64,000 nt of DNA from Sphingobacterium sp. UBA4616. GTDB lineage: Bacteria > Bacteroidota > Bacteroidia > Sphingobacteriales > Sphingobacteriaceae. Below are positions 8,218 to 16,317 of this stretch, one piece after another. The notes under the pieces were generated by a model, which saw only the letters and a program-made list of their open reading frames with translations, had not been told where the DNA came from and made no database searches. The number at the start of each line of letters is the position of its first letter. Positions within the stretch are counted from its first letter, which is position 1. Location: positions 670,086-734,085 of the forward strand of contig DGIS01000025.1 in the NCBI GenBank assembly GCA_002386525.1. The letters run 5' to 3'. A program made the translations under genes and the position numbers.

Positions 8218-8567
8218 TGGCCAGAACAACAGATATAATTATTATTAAGTCAATTGACCAACTTCCAGCAGTAGATGAAATCAAATCCATTTCAAGAGAA
8301 AAAGCCCTAAAGCTTGTTTTTAAAGGAAATACTAACGAGCAGCGCAAACGAATTGGCCAATATTTTGTTGATACTCTTTCTGGGTTTCAAGTCTTGATCC
8401 ATACGATCAATCCTGAACTTAACATTGTTACCGAAAGAGAGAAAGTTGAGATTAAATCTAACCTGGATTTAGAAAAGATATTCGGAAAGCATATTGAGGA
8501 AATTAAAAAGAAATCTAAATTCAACCTTTGGAAATTTCTTAGTCTAAAAAGATGCGCCTGGCGATAA
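8217..8567 (+). pseudogene. Open frame without usable start, hypothetical
   Basis: A 116-codon frame with natural composition (KALKLVFKGNTNEQRKRIGQ, SNLDLEKIFGKHIEEIKKKS). Its only start is a GTG that is the last base of the -7 element of a canonical promoter, so it would not be in the transcript from that promoter. There is no internal ATG. It may be a decayed gene that lost its 5' end, or it may be translated from a non-standard codon in a longer upstream transcript. Confidence 0.4.
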
Positions 8568-8654
8568 CAGTCTTTCATATACAGATTTACAATAATTATG
8601 ACAGAATTACTGCGGTAGGGAAATCTCCGTTTAATCAATAATACTAAATGATAG

Positions 8655-9368
8655 ATGATGTATATTAGCCAAATCCGAAATAAAAGACCTACAGAAGACC
8701 GCGATCATTATCCGTATAATATTCCGTCATTGTCAACCCTGGATGAACTAAGATTCCGGAATCCTGTGACTTTTATCGTTGGAGAAAATGGAATCGGAAA
8801 ATCTACCCTTGTAGAGGCAATAGCTATCAATGTAGGTTTCAACCCTGAGGGTGGAAGCCGCAATTTTAATTTTAGTACCATGGATTCCCATTCTGCTTTA
8901 TTTGAAGATATCCACGTGATACGAACCGCTTACCGCAACAGAGATGGTTATTTTCTTAGGGCTGAAAGTTTTTATAATGTTGCCACTGCAGTAGATGAAT
9001 ATAAAGCTCAGAAATCCTATGGAGGATCACTACACGAACGCTCTCATGGCGAAAGCTTTCTTTCGTTATTACATCATCGCCTAAACGGAAATGGACTCTA
9101 TATTTTTGATGAGCCAGAATCGGCACTATCTATCATAAGCCAGCTAAATATGCTAAGCCGAATAAGAGAGCTTGTAGAACTGAGATCGCAATTTATTATT
9201 GCGACACACTCCCCCATCCTAATGGCCTATCCCGAAGCTGACATCTATCAGGTATCTGAAAATGGAATAAGGTTGATTGCATATCAGGATACTGAACAGT
9301 ATAAACTGATGAAGTATTTTATGAATAATCACGAACGAATGCTATCCGAATTGGGATTCGATTTGTAA
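8655..9368 (+). CDS. AAA family ATPase (COG3910-like)
   Basis: A compact 237-residue ABC-type ATPase. Walker A is IVGENGIGKSTL, the signature-like loop is HERSHGESFLSLL, Walker B is LYIFDEPESALS and the switch histidine is in FIIATHSPILM. This matches the stand-alone predicted ATPases of COG3910, about 240 residues long, with no coiled-coil insertion. The cellular role of the family is poorly known; relatives are often found in accessory regions. The first ATG (8655) is followed by MYISQIRNKR, and either of the two adjacent ATGs could be used. Confidence 0.85.
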   Translation: MMYISQIRNKRPTEDRDHYPYNIPSLSTLDELRFRNPVTFIVGENGIGKSTLVEAIAINVGFNPEGGSRNFNFSTMDSHSALFEDIHVIRTAYRNRDGYFLRAESFYNVATAVDEYKAQKSYGGSLHERSHGESFLSLLHHRLNGNGLYIFDEPESALSIISQLNMLSRIRELVELRSQFIIATHSPILMAYPEADIYQVSENGIRLIAYQDTEQYKLMKYFMNNHERMLSELGFDL

Positions 9369-9378
9369 ATCAAACTAA

Positions 9379-9597
9379 ATGGAAGACAAAAATAAATGCA
9401 AAGAACTCATTGGGGGAACTATAAGACTTAATTAGGAAGAGAGAAACATTGGCCCTAAACTATCAGCAAGCACTGAGCCAAATTCTCAAAAAATAAAGGT
9501 TTTAGGAAGTGGAGGGATTTATAGAAAATTGAGTTCAACAAATAACGGAGTTACAAATATGAAATTTAATGAAGTTAAAAGTATCTTAATGGCATAG
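9379..9597 (+). pseudogene. 72-codon open frame interrupted by an in-frame TAG
   Basis: Ten bases after the ATPase stop, ATG (9379) begins MEDKNKCKELIGGTIRLN. It meets TAG at 9433-9435, and the same frame then continues for 53 more codons (KIKVLGSGGIYRKLSS, ending VKSILMA) to TAG at 9595. Composition is similar before and after the amber codon, as expected for a small gene with a nonsense mutation. Alternatively only the second part or neither is translated. The remaining bases up to 9789 are AT-rich and show nothing recognisable. Confidence 0.35.
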
Positions 9598-9789
9598 ATT
9601 ATAAAATGGAATGCCATTTAATAAATAATCTACACAAATGTGTAGTTATATTTTTTTGTAAAATATTTTTAAAAATATTCAATAAATTTACCATAAAGCA
9701 ACTTTATACAGCCAAAATTGAATCGGTTGCTAATTGTTTTTTACTTTATGGATCTAAGAAATAACGCTATATTACCTAAGTTATTTTAA

Positions 9790-11085
9790 ATGAAAGCATT
9801 TCTATTTTATGTTTCGATTATCATTCTTTTTATTGGTTGTAAGAATGAACTTTACCTCGATGATGATGGGAAAATTTTGGATATTAACCTAATTAAATCC
9901 GATTTTCAGAAGAAAACAGGCTATCGTCAATCTGATTCATCTTTTATCAATCCGAGTTTTAAATCGGTTATTGACTGGAGTACTTTTTATGAGGTTGGAA
10001 AGGATACATTATATGTAAAAGTAAAAGTGATCGATAAACTTGAGATTTTAGTTTCAGACTCAACGAGAGTACTTTTAAATAATAATATTTGGATTAGAAT
10101 AACTAAGGAAAATGATAAATGGCAATATAGTGTTCTCACATTTGTAAGTAATTCAACCAAAGCAGAGTACAGTGGTATAATAATTTCTAAATCGTTGCAA
10201 AGTGGTGCACAAAATATTTCTTTTTATGAAGTAAATACAAAAGTCTCTGCGCAATTGGTAAAAAGAGCAGGAAAAGCTCCTGCAATGCCTACGGATTGTA
10301 TTTATGCATATGTAAATGGCATTTTAAATGAAATTACTTGCTCTGGAGGCTCTGGTGATGATGGAAGTGATAATCCACCATATGCGGGTGATCCAAGAGA
10401 TTATCAAAATATTCCACCTCCAGGAGGTGGAGGCGGCGGAAGTGGCGGTGATGGAACAGTTCCGACTTATACCTCAGATAAAGACAGAGCAATCATAGAT
10501 TCTTTACAGGGATATCCTTGTGCTCAGGATATTATTAAAAATTTGCCTAACTTGGAAAATGAGGTTTCAGCATGGTTAAATGCTGTCTTCAACAACAATA
10601 CTAGTTTTAATGTCACTTTCTCAGATGACCCTACGTTAGCAGGTACGAAAACAGACGCAGAACATCGTGCATTCGGTACCGTTAATGGTCAAACACATAA
10701 AATTACTATAAACCCCGATGTCCTTAGCAGTTCATCGAAAGAGTATATCGTTGCTACTATGTTTCACGAGGTATTACATGGATTTTTAAATTATGAGCGG
10801 CTCAGGTTAAATGCAGAAGGAAGAGATGACCAATTTGGTATTTTATATGCGGGATGGAATTCCGTGCAGATTAATGGACAACAGAGATTTGTAAAAAATC
10901 ATGCAACATTCGGATCTCAATTAGATAAGCTTAAAAACGCGATCAAATCATTCAATCCCAATTTAAGTGACTATGATGCATTAGCATTGGCAAAAAATGG
11001 AATAGTAACTAGCCTTGATGCTGTCGAATCAAGTCTAAATGATAATCATAGACGCGGTAAAGCGGGAACAACGTGCAAACCGTAG
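9790..11085 (+). CDS. Lipoprotein with C-terminal HEVLH zinc-metallopeptidase-like domain
   Basis: A 431-residue lipoprotein (signal MKAFLFYVSIIILFIGC). Residues 20-180 form a beta-rich region. A Gly/Pro-rich linker follows near residues 195-225 (PPPGGGGGGSGGDG). The carboxy domain carries HEVLH at 326-330 within VATMFHEVLHGFLNYE, the HExxH zincin signature, with further His residues downstream (KNHATFG) as candidate third ligands. It is probably anchored in the outer membrane with the peptidase domain exposed. The substrate is unknown. A toxin-like or self-processing role is possible. The next gene, 32 bp downstream, is likely co-transcribed. Confidence 0.7.
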   Translation: MKAFLFYVSIIILFIGCKNELYLDDDGKILDINLIKSDFQKKTGYRQSDSSFINPSFKSVIDWSTFYEVGKDTLYVKVKVIDKLEILVSDSTRVLLNNNIWIRITKENDKWQYSVLTFVSNSTKAEYSGIIISKSLQSGAQNISFYEVNTKVSAQLVKRAGKAPAMPTDCIYAYVNGILNEITCSGGSGDDGSDNPPYAGDPRDYQNIPPPGGGGGGSGGDGTVPTYTSDKDRAIIDSLQGYPCAQDIIKNLPNLENEVSAWLNAVFNNNTSFNVTFSDDPTLAGTKTDAEHRAFGTVNGQTHKITINPDVLSSSSKEYIVATMFHEVLHGFLNYERLRLNAEGRDDQFGILYAGWNSVQINGQQRFVKNHATFGSQLDKLKNAIKSFNPNLSDYDALALAKNGIVTSLDAVESSLNDNHRRGKAGTTCKP

Positions 11086-11117
11086 TAAAGTTAAATATTG
11101 TAATATAAATAAGAGAT

Positions 11118-12068
11118 ATGAAAAATCATCCACATAAAAGTGACCTCAGTAAGATACTTATGATCTTTTTCTGTCTTGTATCGTATTTTGAAGGAATCAG
11201 CCAAACGAAATATTTCATTTACGAAAAAAATAATAAGGAGTTTGAATCATCAGATTATAAATTGAATACTAAATCCCTTTATAACATAGATCGTGAAGTT
11301 AGAATTTTTAATTTAATGACGAAAGTCCATACATTTATCGGTAAAAAAGGTATGTACAACGGTCAATATGATTATAATATAATGCTATTCTCCGTATTGC
11401 CTGATCTAGCTGGAACGGAGGATTGGGTTAAGATAAATCTAGATTCCATACGTTCTTCAATAATTGATTTTACTAAATTAAAGGAACTTCACAAAAAAAA
11501 CACGTTATCGTACTTTAATAATATAGCGAACGAGACAACTAAATATTTTAATGATTATAAAATAATCATCAAAGAAGGAGCTGATTACTTTATGCCAAAA
11601 AATTGTCTTTTACAATTCTACTCAGTACGAAACCGTCCTCAGATTTTCACAAATGTTTACTGTACGATCAATACACAAGAATCCACATGCAATATATCAG
11701 AGTTTGAAAAAATATTTAAAAGTGCGTACCCGGATTCTCCGTTCCCATTATATAGAATGGGTGAAAACCCGCTGTCTTTTTTAGAGTGGGCAAGAGATAG
11801 AAGAGAGTACTTGTCAAAAAAAATGGTTTTGAGAGATGGTTCGAAAGCTTATAAGTTTTGGACGTACATAGATTGGACTCAAAGTGAGAATAAATATGAT
11901 TATGAACGTGGAATTGATCGCTTTATTTACTTACCGACTAAGGGCATTATTGGCGGTTCTTTTGATTTTTATTTTTACTTCAATAGGAAGAAATTACCAA
12001 TTAAATACACGGATTTCTTGAGTAATATTAAAGAGGAAAAGGTCATGATGCCTGATGATTTTAAATAA
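11118..12068 (+). CDS. Hypothetical secreted protein (316 aa)
   Basis: It starts with a probable signal peptide (KILMIFFCLVSYFEGISQT, cleavage near the SQ pair). The mature part is rich in Lys, Tyr and Phe with mixed alpha/beta character (FYFYFNRKKLPIKYTDFL near the end). No known domain is recognised. It follows the HEVLH lipoprotein gene by 32 bp on the same strand, so the two may be one unit, for example an enzyme and an accessory or protective partner; that is inference. Confidence 0.6.
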   Translation: MKNHPHKSDLSKILMIFFCLVSYFEGISQTKYFIYEKNNKEFESSDYKLNTKSLYNIDREVRIFNLMTKVHTFIGKKGMYNGQYDYNIMLFSVLPDLAGTEDWVKINLDSIRSSIIDFTKLKELHKKNTLSYFNNIANETTKYFNDYKIIIKEGADYFMPKNCLLQFYSVRNRPQIFTNVYCTINTQESTCNISEFEKIFKSAYPDSPFPLYRMGENPLSFLEWARDRREYLSKKMVLRDGSKAYKFWTYIDWTQSENKYDYERGIDRFIYLPTKGIIGGSFDFYFYFNRKKLPIKYTDFLSNIKEEKVMMPDDFK

Positions 12069-12126
12069 GAAATAAATACCACTCACAAAATCTCAAAGTT
12101 TCAAATAAGTGGGATGGTAATATTTA

Positions 12127-12372
12127 TTGTATTCGGATCATAATTGGCTCACCAATACCGAAATATCGCTGAGCATTCCATCAGATTTACCGATATTCTT
12201 AGAGTTATATGAATGGCTTCATCCTGATCTAGCGGATAATCAACTACCGAGTGAAAAGGAAAAATTTATTCAGATTGCAGAAGCTATTACTACTGGAAAT
12301 AGAACCTTATATAAGCCTACTGTTGAACCAAACACGCACTGGAAATATTGGCCTGAAGGGGGAATTTTATAA
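12127..12372 (+). pseudogene. C-terminal fragment, DUF7003-like
   Basis: An 81-codon frame with only a TTG start, beginning in mid-domain (YSDHNWLTNTEISLSI). It ends with the block LYKPTVEPNTHWKYWPEGG, which I recall from the carboxy end of DUF7003-type proteins about twice this long. The missing amino half and lack of a good start argue for a truncated gene. Family assignment is from memory and moderate. Confidence 0.45.
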
Positions 12373-12529
12373 ATACAAGGGACTAGAATTTGATTTTCAA
12401 TAGTTTTATAACGCTTTAATTTTCTTTTTTTACAATGAGCGCTGCGATTATTTCCTGTTTTGATGTGAATTATGAAATTAGACGATGAAACAAAAACGAG
12501 CATAACTAATACTATCAAAGCTGAACAGC

Positions 12530-13069
12530 ATGGAATTTTTAAAGAGGGCACATCCAGATAGGGTACAAAACTTGTCTGTTAAATTCTTGTTTTTATTTTT
12601 ATCCTTAACATTGTTTTCCTGTATATCGATTAGGAAAAGAGATGCCAATTATTTCAAAGGAAAAGACAGTGGGGGCTATAATATAAAATATTTAAAAGAT
12701 GATAGAGATCTGGAAGGAACAATATCACTTCAGGGTGAGGTACGCATGGGAAGAAGTAATAAAATATTGCCAAATGCAGAAATTGAAGTTCGGGATACAA
12801 ATAATAAATTAATTGCTAAAAAAACAGCTGATAGTCAAGGAAGATTTGAGTTTACGATAAAAACTGAACCTACTATCGTGAATATTAATATAAATGGATC
12901 CGATGGAAATGCATTAGGTGAACTTGAAATCGCTAAAGTCGATATGGGTCGATTTTACTCGCAAGTAGAAATATCTGTGAAATTGTTTGTAATAAATGGA
13001 GTTATGACAAGCAAAGTGCCCCTTTCGAAAAAAGAGATTAAAGAAATCAAAGATCAAAATAATAAATAA
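12530..13069 (+). CDS. Lipoprotein with carboxypeptidase-regulatory-like domain (paralogue 1 of 3)
   Basis: Signal segment FLFLFLSLTLFSC with a lipobox Cys; the long basic lead from the ATG suggests the real start could be a little downstream. The mature part contains one prealbumin-like fold: GEVRMGRSNKILPNAEIEVRD, then TADSQGRFEFTI, the pattern of carboxypeptidase regulatory-like domains. A Lys-rich tail follows (SKKEIKEIKDQNNK). It is first of three adjacent, related genes on the plus strand and is probably an outer-membrane lipoprotein of structural or adhesive nature. Confidence 0.65.
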   Translation: MEFLKRAHPDRVQNLSVKFLFLFLSLTLFSCISIRKRDANYFKGKDSGGYNIKYLKDDRDLEGTISLQGEVRMGRSNKILPNAEIEVRDTNNKLIAKKTADSQGRFEFTIKTEPTIVNININGSDGNALGELEIAKVDMGRFYSQVEISVKLFVINGVMTSKVPLSKKEIKEIKDQNNK

Positions 13070-13167
13070 ATTTAGAGTATTAAAATTTCATCTTGTTTAC
13101 AACGGAACCTATTCATATAAAGAATTTTTGTTTATTATTTGAAATATAAAAAAGATCCAAATTTATA

Positions 13168-13686
13168 ATGGCATTACGCATAAAGTTAAACCTTTGCGGT
13201 TTTAAACTTCTTCTTTTGCTAACACTCTTTAGCTGTTCCACAAAGAAGAATTATAACGACTGGGTTGATATAGACCAAAAAAACTGCAGCAGCTATAACC
13301 AACGAGGTAAAGGTTATACAGATGATGAGATATCGCCTTTAATAAAAGGCAATGTGAGCATGTGCCATAATAATGAAAATGTTCCTTCTGCTAGAGTTTT
13401 TTTTCTTAGTTCAGAAAGTGATACTATTGGTACAGCCATAACCGATAAAAATGGAGAATTTTCGCTAATAGCTCCACCCGAGGGATTGCTCCATGGGAAA
13501 ATTATAGTAGATACATTTGGAACAGGGATGACTATCGAACATGTTTACATTGCGCCAAATTTTAAAACCTACTTCTTAGACATAAAATTACCAAGACAGC
13601 CCATGTATATTAATGAAATAGGTTCAAAAAAGGATCAGAAAAAGTTGAGGAAAGAAGTTGAAAAAGCAAATAGAAAACATAAATAA
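13168..13686 (+). CDS. Lipoprotein with carboxypeptidase-regulatory-like domain (paralogue 2 of 3)
   Basis: Signal LKLLLLLTLFSC-like with lipobox (LLTLFSCS), then a Cys-containing spacer (NCSSYNQRGKGY). The domain has the same architecture as its neighbours: KGNVSMCHNNENVPSARVFF and AITDKNGEFSLIAPPEG, ending in a charged tail (DQKKLRKEVEKANRKHK). Its 3' end overlaps the next gene by 29 bp, so the two are co-transcribed. It is more diverged than paralogues 1 and 3, including two extra Cys residues in the mature part. Confidence 0.65.
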   Translation: MALRIKLNLCGFKLLLLLTLFSCSTKKNYNDWVDIDQKNCSSYNQRGKGYTDDEISPLIKGNVSMCHNNENVPSARVFFLSSESDTIGTAITDKNGEFSLIAPPEGLLHGKIIVDTFGTGMTIEHVYIAPNFKTYFLDIKLPRQPMYINEIGSKKDQKKLRKEVEKANRKHK

Positions 13687-14200
13687 GCGTTATAATCTGA
13701 TCTGGGAAGTTAAAGTTTCAGTCTTTTTTTTGATCTTTTGTTTCTCATCCTGTTCCGTCATCAAATCCAAAACAGAAAAAAATACAATATTGGGCGGGTA
13801 CGAAGCTTCTAGCTATTTAGACGATAACGATTCGCAAGATTCTGTAACGATTTCAGGCATTGTCACTGAAGCTAAGACGAAAAGAAAGGTACCCAATGCC
13901 GAGATACGATTTTTAGACTCTAAAGGAAATACGCTCAAAAAAGTATCTTCAGACGCAGATGGATCATTCAATACCAAACTGGCAAAACTCACAAAATTTG
14001 GAAGTATCGAAATTGATGGAAATAGTGCTGGTTTTCTCACTATAGCAAACATAGACTTTGGTATTTTTGTCAATAGCACCAGAATAAAAGCGAGACTATT
14101 CAAGTACGATTATTCTGCAACTGAGCAAGAATTTTCGAAGAAAGAAGATCGAGACCAGCTAAAGCGAGAGATTGAAGAAATGAAAAAACAAAAGAGGTAA
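13658..14200 (+). CDS. Lipoprotein with carboxypeptidase-regulatory-like domain (paralogue 3 of 3)
   Basis: The only start that keeps the signal peptide is a TTG at 13658, inside the end of paralogue 2. The signal is VKVSVFFLIFCFSSCS. The domain shows VTISGIVTEAKTKRKVPNAEI and SSDADGSFNTKL, and the tail is KREIEEMKKQKR. The match to paralogue 1 in the ILPNAEIEVRD / KVPNAEIRFLD block indicates tandem duplication. The non-ATG start and overlap suggest translation coupled to the upstream gene. Function unknown. Confidence 0.6.
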   Translation: MKKQIENINKRYNLIWEVKVSVFFLIFCFSSCSVIKSKTEKNTILGGYEASSYLDDNDSQDSVTISGIVTEAKTKRKVPNAEIRFLDSKGNTLKKVSSDADGSFNTKLAKLTKFGSIEIDGNSAGFLTIANIDFGIFVNSTRIKARLFKYDYSATEQEFSKKEDRDQLKREIEEMKKQKR

Positions 14201-14336
14201 TAGCATCGTACCCCCTAAGCTGAAGAAAACGAGTTTCAAAAACCGGAGCTGTGATCTCGTTGCTTAAAAGACCACGAATAAGATCAAGGTATTTCTGGAA
14301 ATTGGTATCTTCCGTATTTTTTGAATTCATTATCAT
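14197..14336 (-). pseudogene. N-terminal fragment, colicin-immunity-like
   Basis: A minus-strand frame starting MIMNSKNTEDTNF with the block KYLDLIRGLLSNEITAPVFETRFLQL. This resembles the first helices of Colicin_immun-type (bacterial self-protective immunity) proteins. The rest of the frame is simply antisense to paralogue 3, so only about 45 residues remain and the gene is truncated at about 14200. Confidence 0.45.
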
Positions 14337-14349
14337 ATCGATAATAAAA

Positions 14350-14706
14350 TTAGACAGTCCTCATAAGTGACGTTATCTTAAAAATATCGGTTTCGTTATA
14401 CAAAGACCAATAATTTATCAACTCCGCAAAATGTATCCTATCCTTTGCTAACATCGCCTTAATGGCATCCCATCTGCAATCTATCTCTAAGTTGTTCTCA
14501 TTTAGAAAATCATCATAGGACGCAATAATCAGGGACATTAAAGTTACCCTTTCCTCAAAAGCTAAATCATATTGATGATAAAGATCAATAAATTCATTGA
14601 TGCGATTGGAATCTGCCATTTCAATATCCCAGTCCTGCTCCGTACCTGTATAAGGCAACGATAACTTCTTACTGAGTTTTGCGATTGTTTCTTTTTTGTG
14701 TATCAT
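14350..14706 (-). CDS. Small hypothetical protein, immunity-like
   Basis: A 118-residue soluble acidic helical protein (MIHKKETIAKLSKKLSLPY; LMSLIIASYDDFLNEN; AELINYWSLYNETD). Size, acidity and position directly upstream of a colicin-immunity-like fragment suggest an immunity protein, but the family is not recognised and no toxin is visible in the window. The ATG and spacing (13 bp to the next frame) are consistent with an operon. Confidence 0.55.
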   Translation of the reverse strand: MIHKKETIAKLSKKLSLPYTGTEQDWDIEMADSNRINEFIDLYHQYDLAFEERVTLMSLIIASYDDFLNENNLEIDCRWDAIKAMLAKDRIHFAELINYWSLYNETDIFKITSLMRTV

Positions 14707-14795
14707 TTACATATTTCAAGTGCCAAATTCAAGTATTTACCTGTAGCAAGAGCATCAAACCCCACGCACAATCCATAATTTAAGGATTTTCTTCT

Positions 14796-15398
14796 CTATA
14801 TTTTAAGAATCTCATATCTAAGATCAAGCAGTTGTTTATACAGGTCCTTGTAATCCTGAGATAAAAATGAATTATCAATCCATTCGGATGCCAACGGTTT
14901 ATTATTCAGAAAACGCCCGGCCATATTAGATATCTGTTTAGTATTTAATCCCATTGTTTTACCTAAATTTTCAAAATTTTGCCACTTAAGCTTTTTCTTT
15001 TTTCCTTCAAGAGTTAATGCAAGTTCTTCTGTATCGTCCGGATTTAATATTGTGACATTTAAAAGATCATACGCAGGAGCTAGTTTCAAACTATCACCAC
15101 CATCGATCATTGAAAAATTTTTCAGATGCATATCGTTATTGCCCGTCAAAAAACTAAACACCGCCAATTCCAGAAAATAGCTCTTATCTAACAGGGTGTT
15201 ATCTGAATATTCATCTAGGGCCTTCCCTATTTTTTCCATGGAACTTTTATACTTATCGGAAGCGTCCGTAATCTGAAACATGTCCAGCATATGGATTTTT
15301 TCTCCGGTGTCTGTCCTATCTATCCGTTTGGTAATATAGGCCAATGACAAGATAATAGAGTTCCAAAATTCGGATGGATTTCCATTCTTAAAAAGTTC
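14796..15398 (-). pseudogene. HipA-like kinase, C-terminal two thirds
   Basis: The frame is open from 15398 (just after an in-frame TGA) and encodes NSIILSLAYITKRIDRT, then the catalytic loop GNNDMHLKNFS and the metal-binding LAPAYDLL, all diagnostic of the HipA C-terminal kinase fold. About 110 residues of the amino lobe, which would hold the ATP-binding loop, are missing, and no HipB or HipA-N partner is present. A 184-residue product from a TTG at 15350 is possible but would lack the amino lobe. It is best read as a truncated toxin-kinase gene. Confidence 0.7.
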
Positions 15399-15432
15399 TC
15401 ATAATGCATCCAAAGCGCTCAAAAACAAAAAA

Positions 15433-15732
15433 TTGGACCTTAAAAATTGGATATCAGACCGCAAGTTACTTTTGCAAATTCCGCTAGACTCTAACGAAGT
15501 TGAAGAATTCTATAACTACATAAAAACCAATCCTTCGAAAGATTACTCTTATTTTGAAGCTTGGGGCATCTTCAAAAATCTTGCAAAAAAGCAGCAACAA
15601 GCGAGCGTAGATATGGAGATGAAAACAAGTATAGACGATTCACCACGCAATATTGAGGATGCACTATTCAGGGGGAAGTATAAAACTATGACGTTAGCAG
15701 AAATTTTTCCTGGAAGCAGACAGCCTCAATAA
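15433..15732 (+). CDS. Hypothetical protein fragment (about 99 aa)
   Basis: The frame reads LKNWISDRKLLLQIPL, YFEAWGIFKNLAKKQQQ and ends TLAEIFPGSRQPQ. The only start is a TTG at 15433, and an open stretch continues a few codons upstream toward the HipA boundary. It may be the tail of a longer gene cut at the same junction near 15400 that truncated hipA. No family is recognised. Confidence 0.35.
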   Translation: MDLKNWISDRKLLLQIPLDSNEVEEFYNYIKTNPSKDYSYFEAWGIFKNLAKKQQQASVDMEMKTSIDDSPRNIEDALFRGKYKTMTLAEIFPGSRQPQ

Positions 15733-15815
15733 GAATGTTATCATCTATTTTACGGGCTGGAACCATATAGATAGCAGAAAAATCGAAGCTTCTTTGGCTA
15801 TGGTAAGCATCAATT

Positions 15816-16208
15816 CTATATTTCGCTACTGCCATCGCTGCCAGGAATAGGATAGTTTTTGATCGTTAATTCTCTGTGTGTAAGTCCCCATTCAATCATT
15901 GCTTCGATAATACCCATCATATTCTTTCCAGATGCCGTTAGATTGTACTCGATAATATGATCTAATTCGGTTCTTTCCACAATACCATTGATCTCTAATT
16001 CCTTCAATTCTTTGGAAAGCATTTTAGGCGTTATTTTAAACACGTTATCTTTTATATCTTTGAAACGGGTATTCTTACGAAAAAGGGAGGCAATGATGGG
16101 CAATTTCCATTTACCGCTCACTACATTTAAAGTATCCATTAATGCCAAAACATAACTGCGTGGACATGCTTCAGATCCACTATTGATTATTTCTTCAAAA
16201 CTTTTCAT
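15816..16208 (-). CDS. HxlR-family transcriptional regulator
   Basis: A 130-residue winged-helix protein: ACPRSYVLALMDTLNVVSGKWKLPIIASLF is the HxlR opening, with recognition region FKDIKDNVFKITPKMLSKELKELE and wing VERTELDHIIEYNLT. The ATG at 16208 is preferred to the TTG at 16217. It is divergent from the NmrA-like gene, the usual arrangement in which HxlR controls the neighbouring oxidoreductase in response to electrophiles or oxidants. A perfect 18-bp palindrome lies in the shared intergenic region. Confidence 0.9.
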   Translation of the reverse strand: MKSFEEIINSGSEACPRSYVLALMDTLNVVSGKWKLPIIASLFRKNTRFKDIKDNVFKITPKMLSKELKELEINGIVERTELDHIIEYNLTASGKNMMGIIEAMIEWGLTHRELTIKNYPIPGSDGSSEI

Positions 16209-16225
16209 TATCAGCAAAAAGATTT

Positions 16226-16243
16226 GGTATACATATGTATACC
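16226..16243. promoter_or_regulatory. Perfect palindrome, candidate HxlR operator
   Basis: ggtatacatatgtatacc is an 18-bp perfect inverted repeat, 18 bp upstream of the HxlR ATG and about 45 bp before the -7 element of the divergent gene. Position and symmetry fit binding of an HxlR dimer. This is inferred from position only. Confidence 0.6.
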
Positions 16244-16286
16244 GTTAATTGTGTCTCCAAAAGTCGAATAGACGTAATGGCTTTTC

Positions 16287-16294
16287 TAACTTTG
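16287..16294 (+). promoter_or_regulatory. -7 element of NmrA-like gene
   Basis: TAACTTTG matches TAnnTTTG and lies 23 bp before the ATG at 16318. No TTG is found 19-21 bp upstream, which fits a promoter needing activation or one weak in its -33 element. Confidence 0.55.
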
Positions 16295-16317
16295 TAAAGT
16301 TAAAAAAATATATTATT

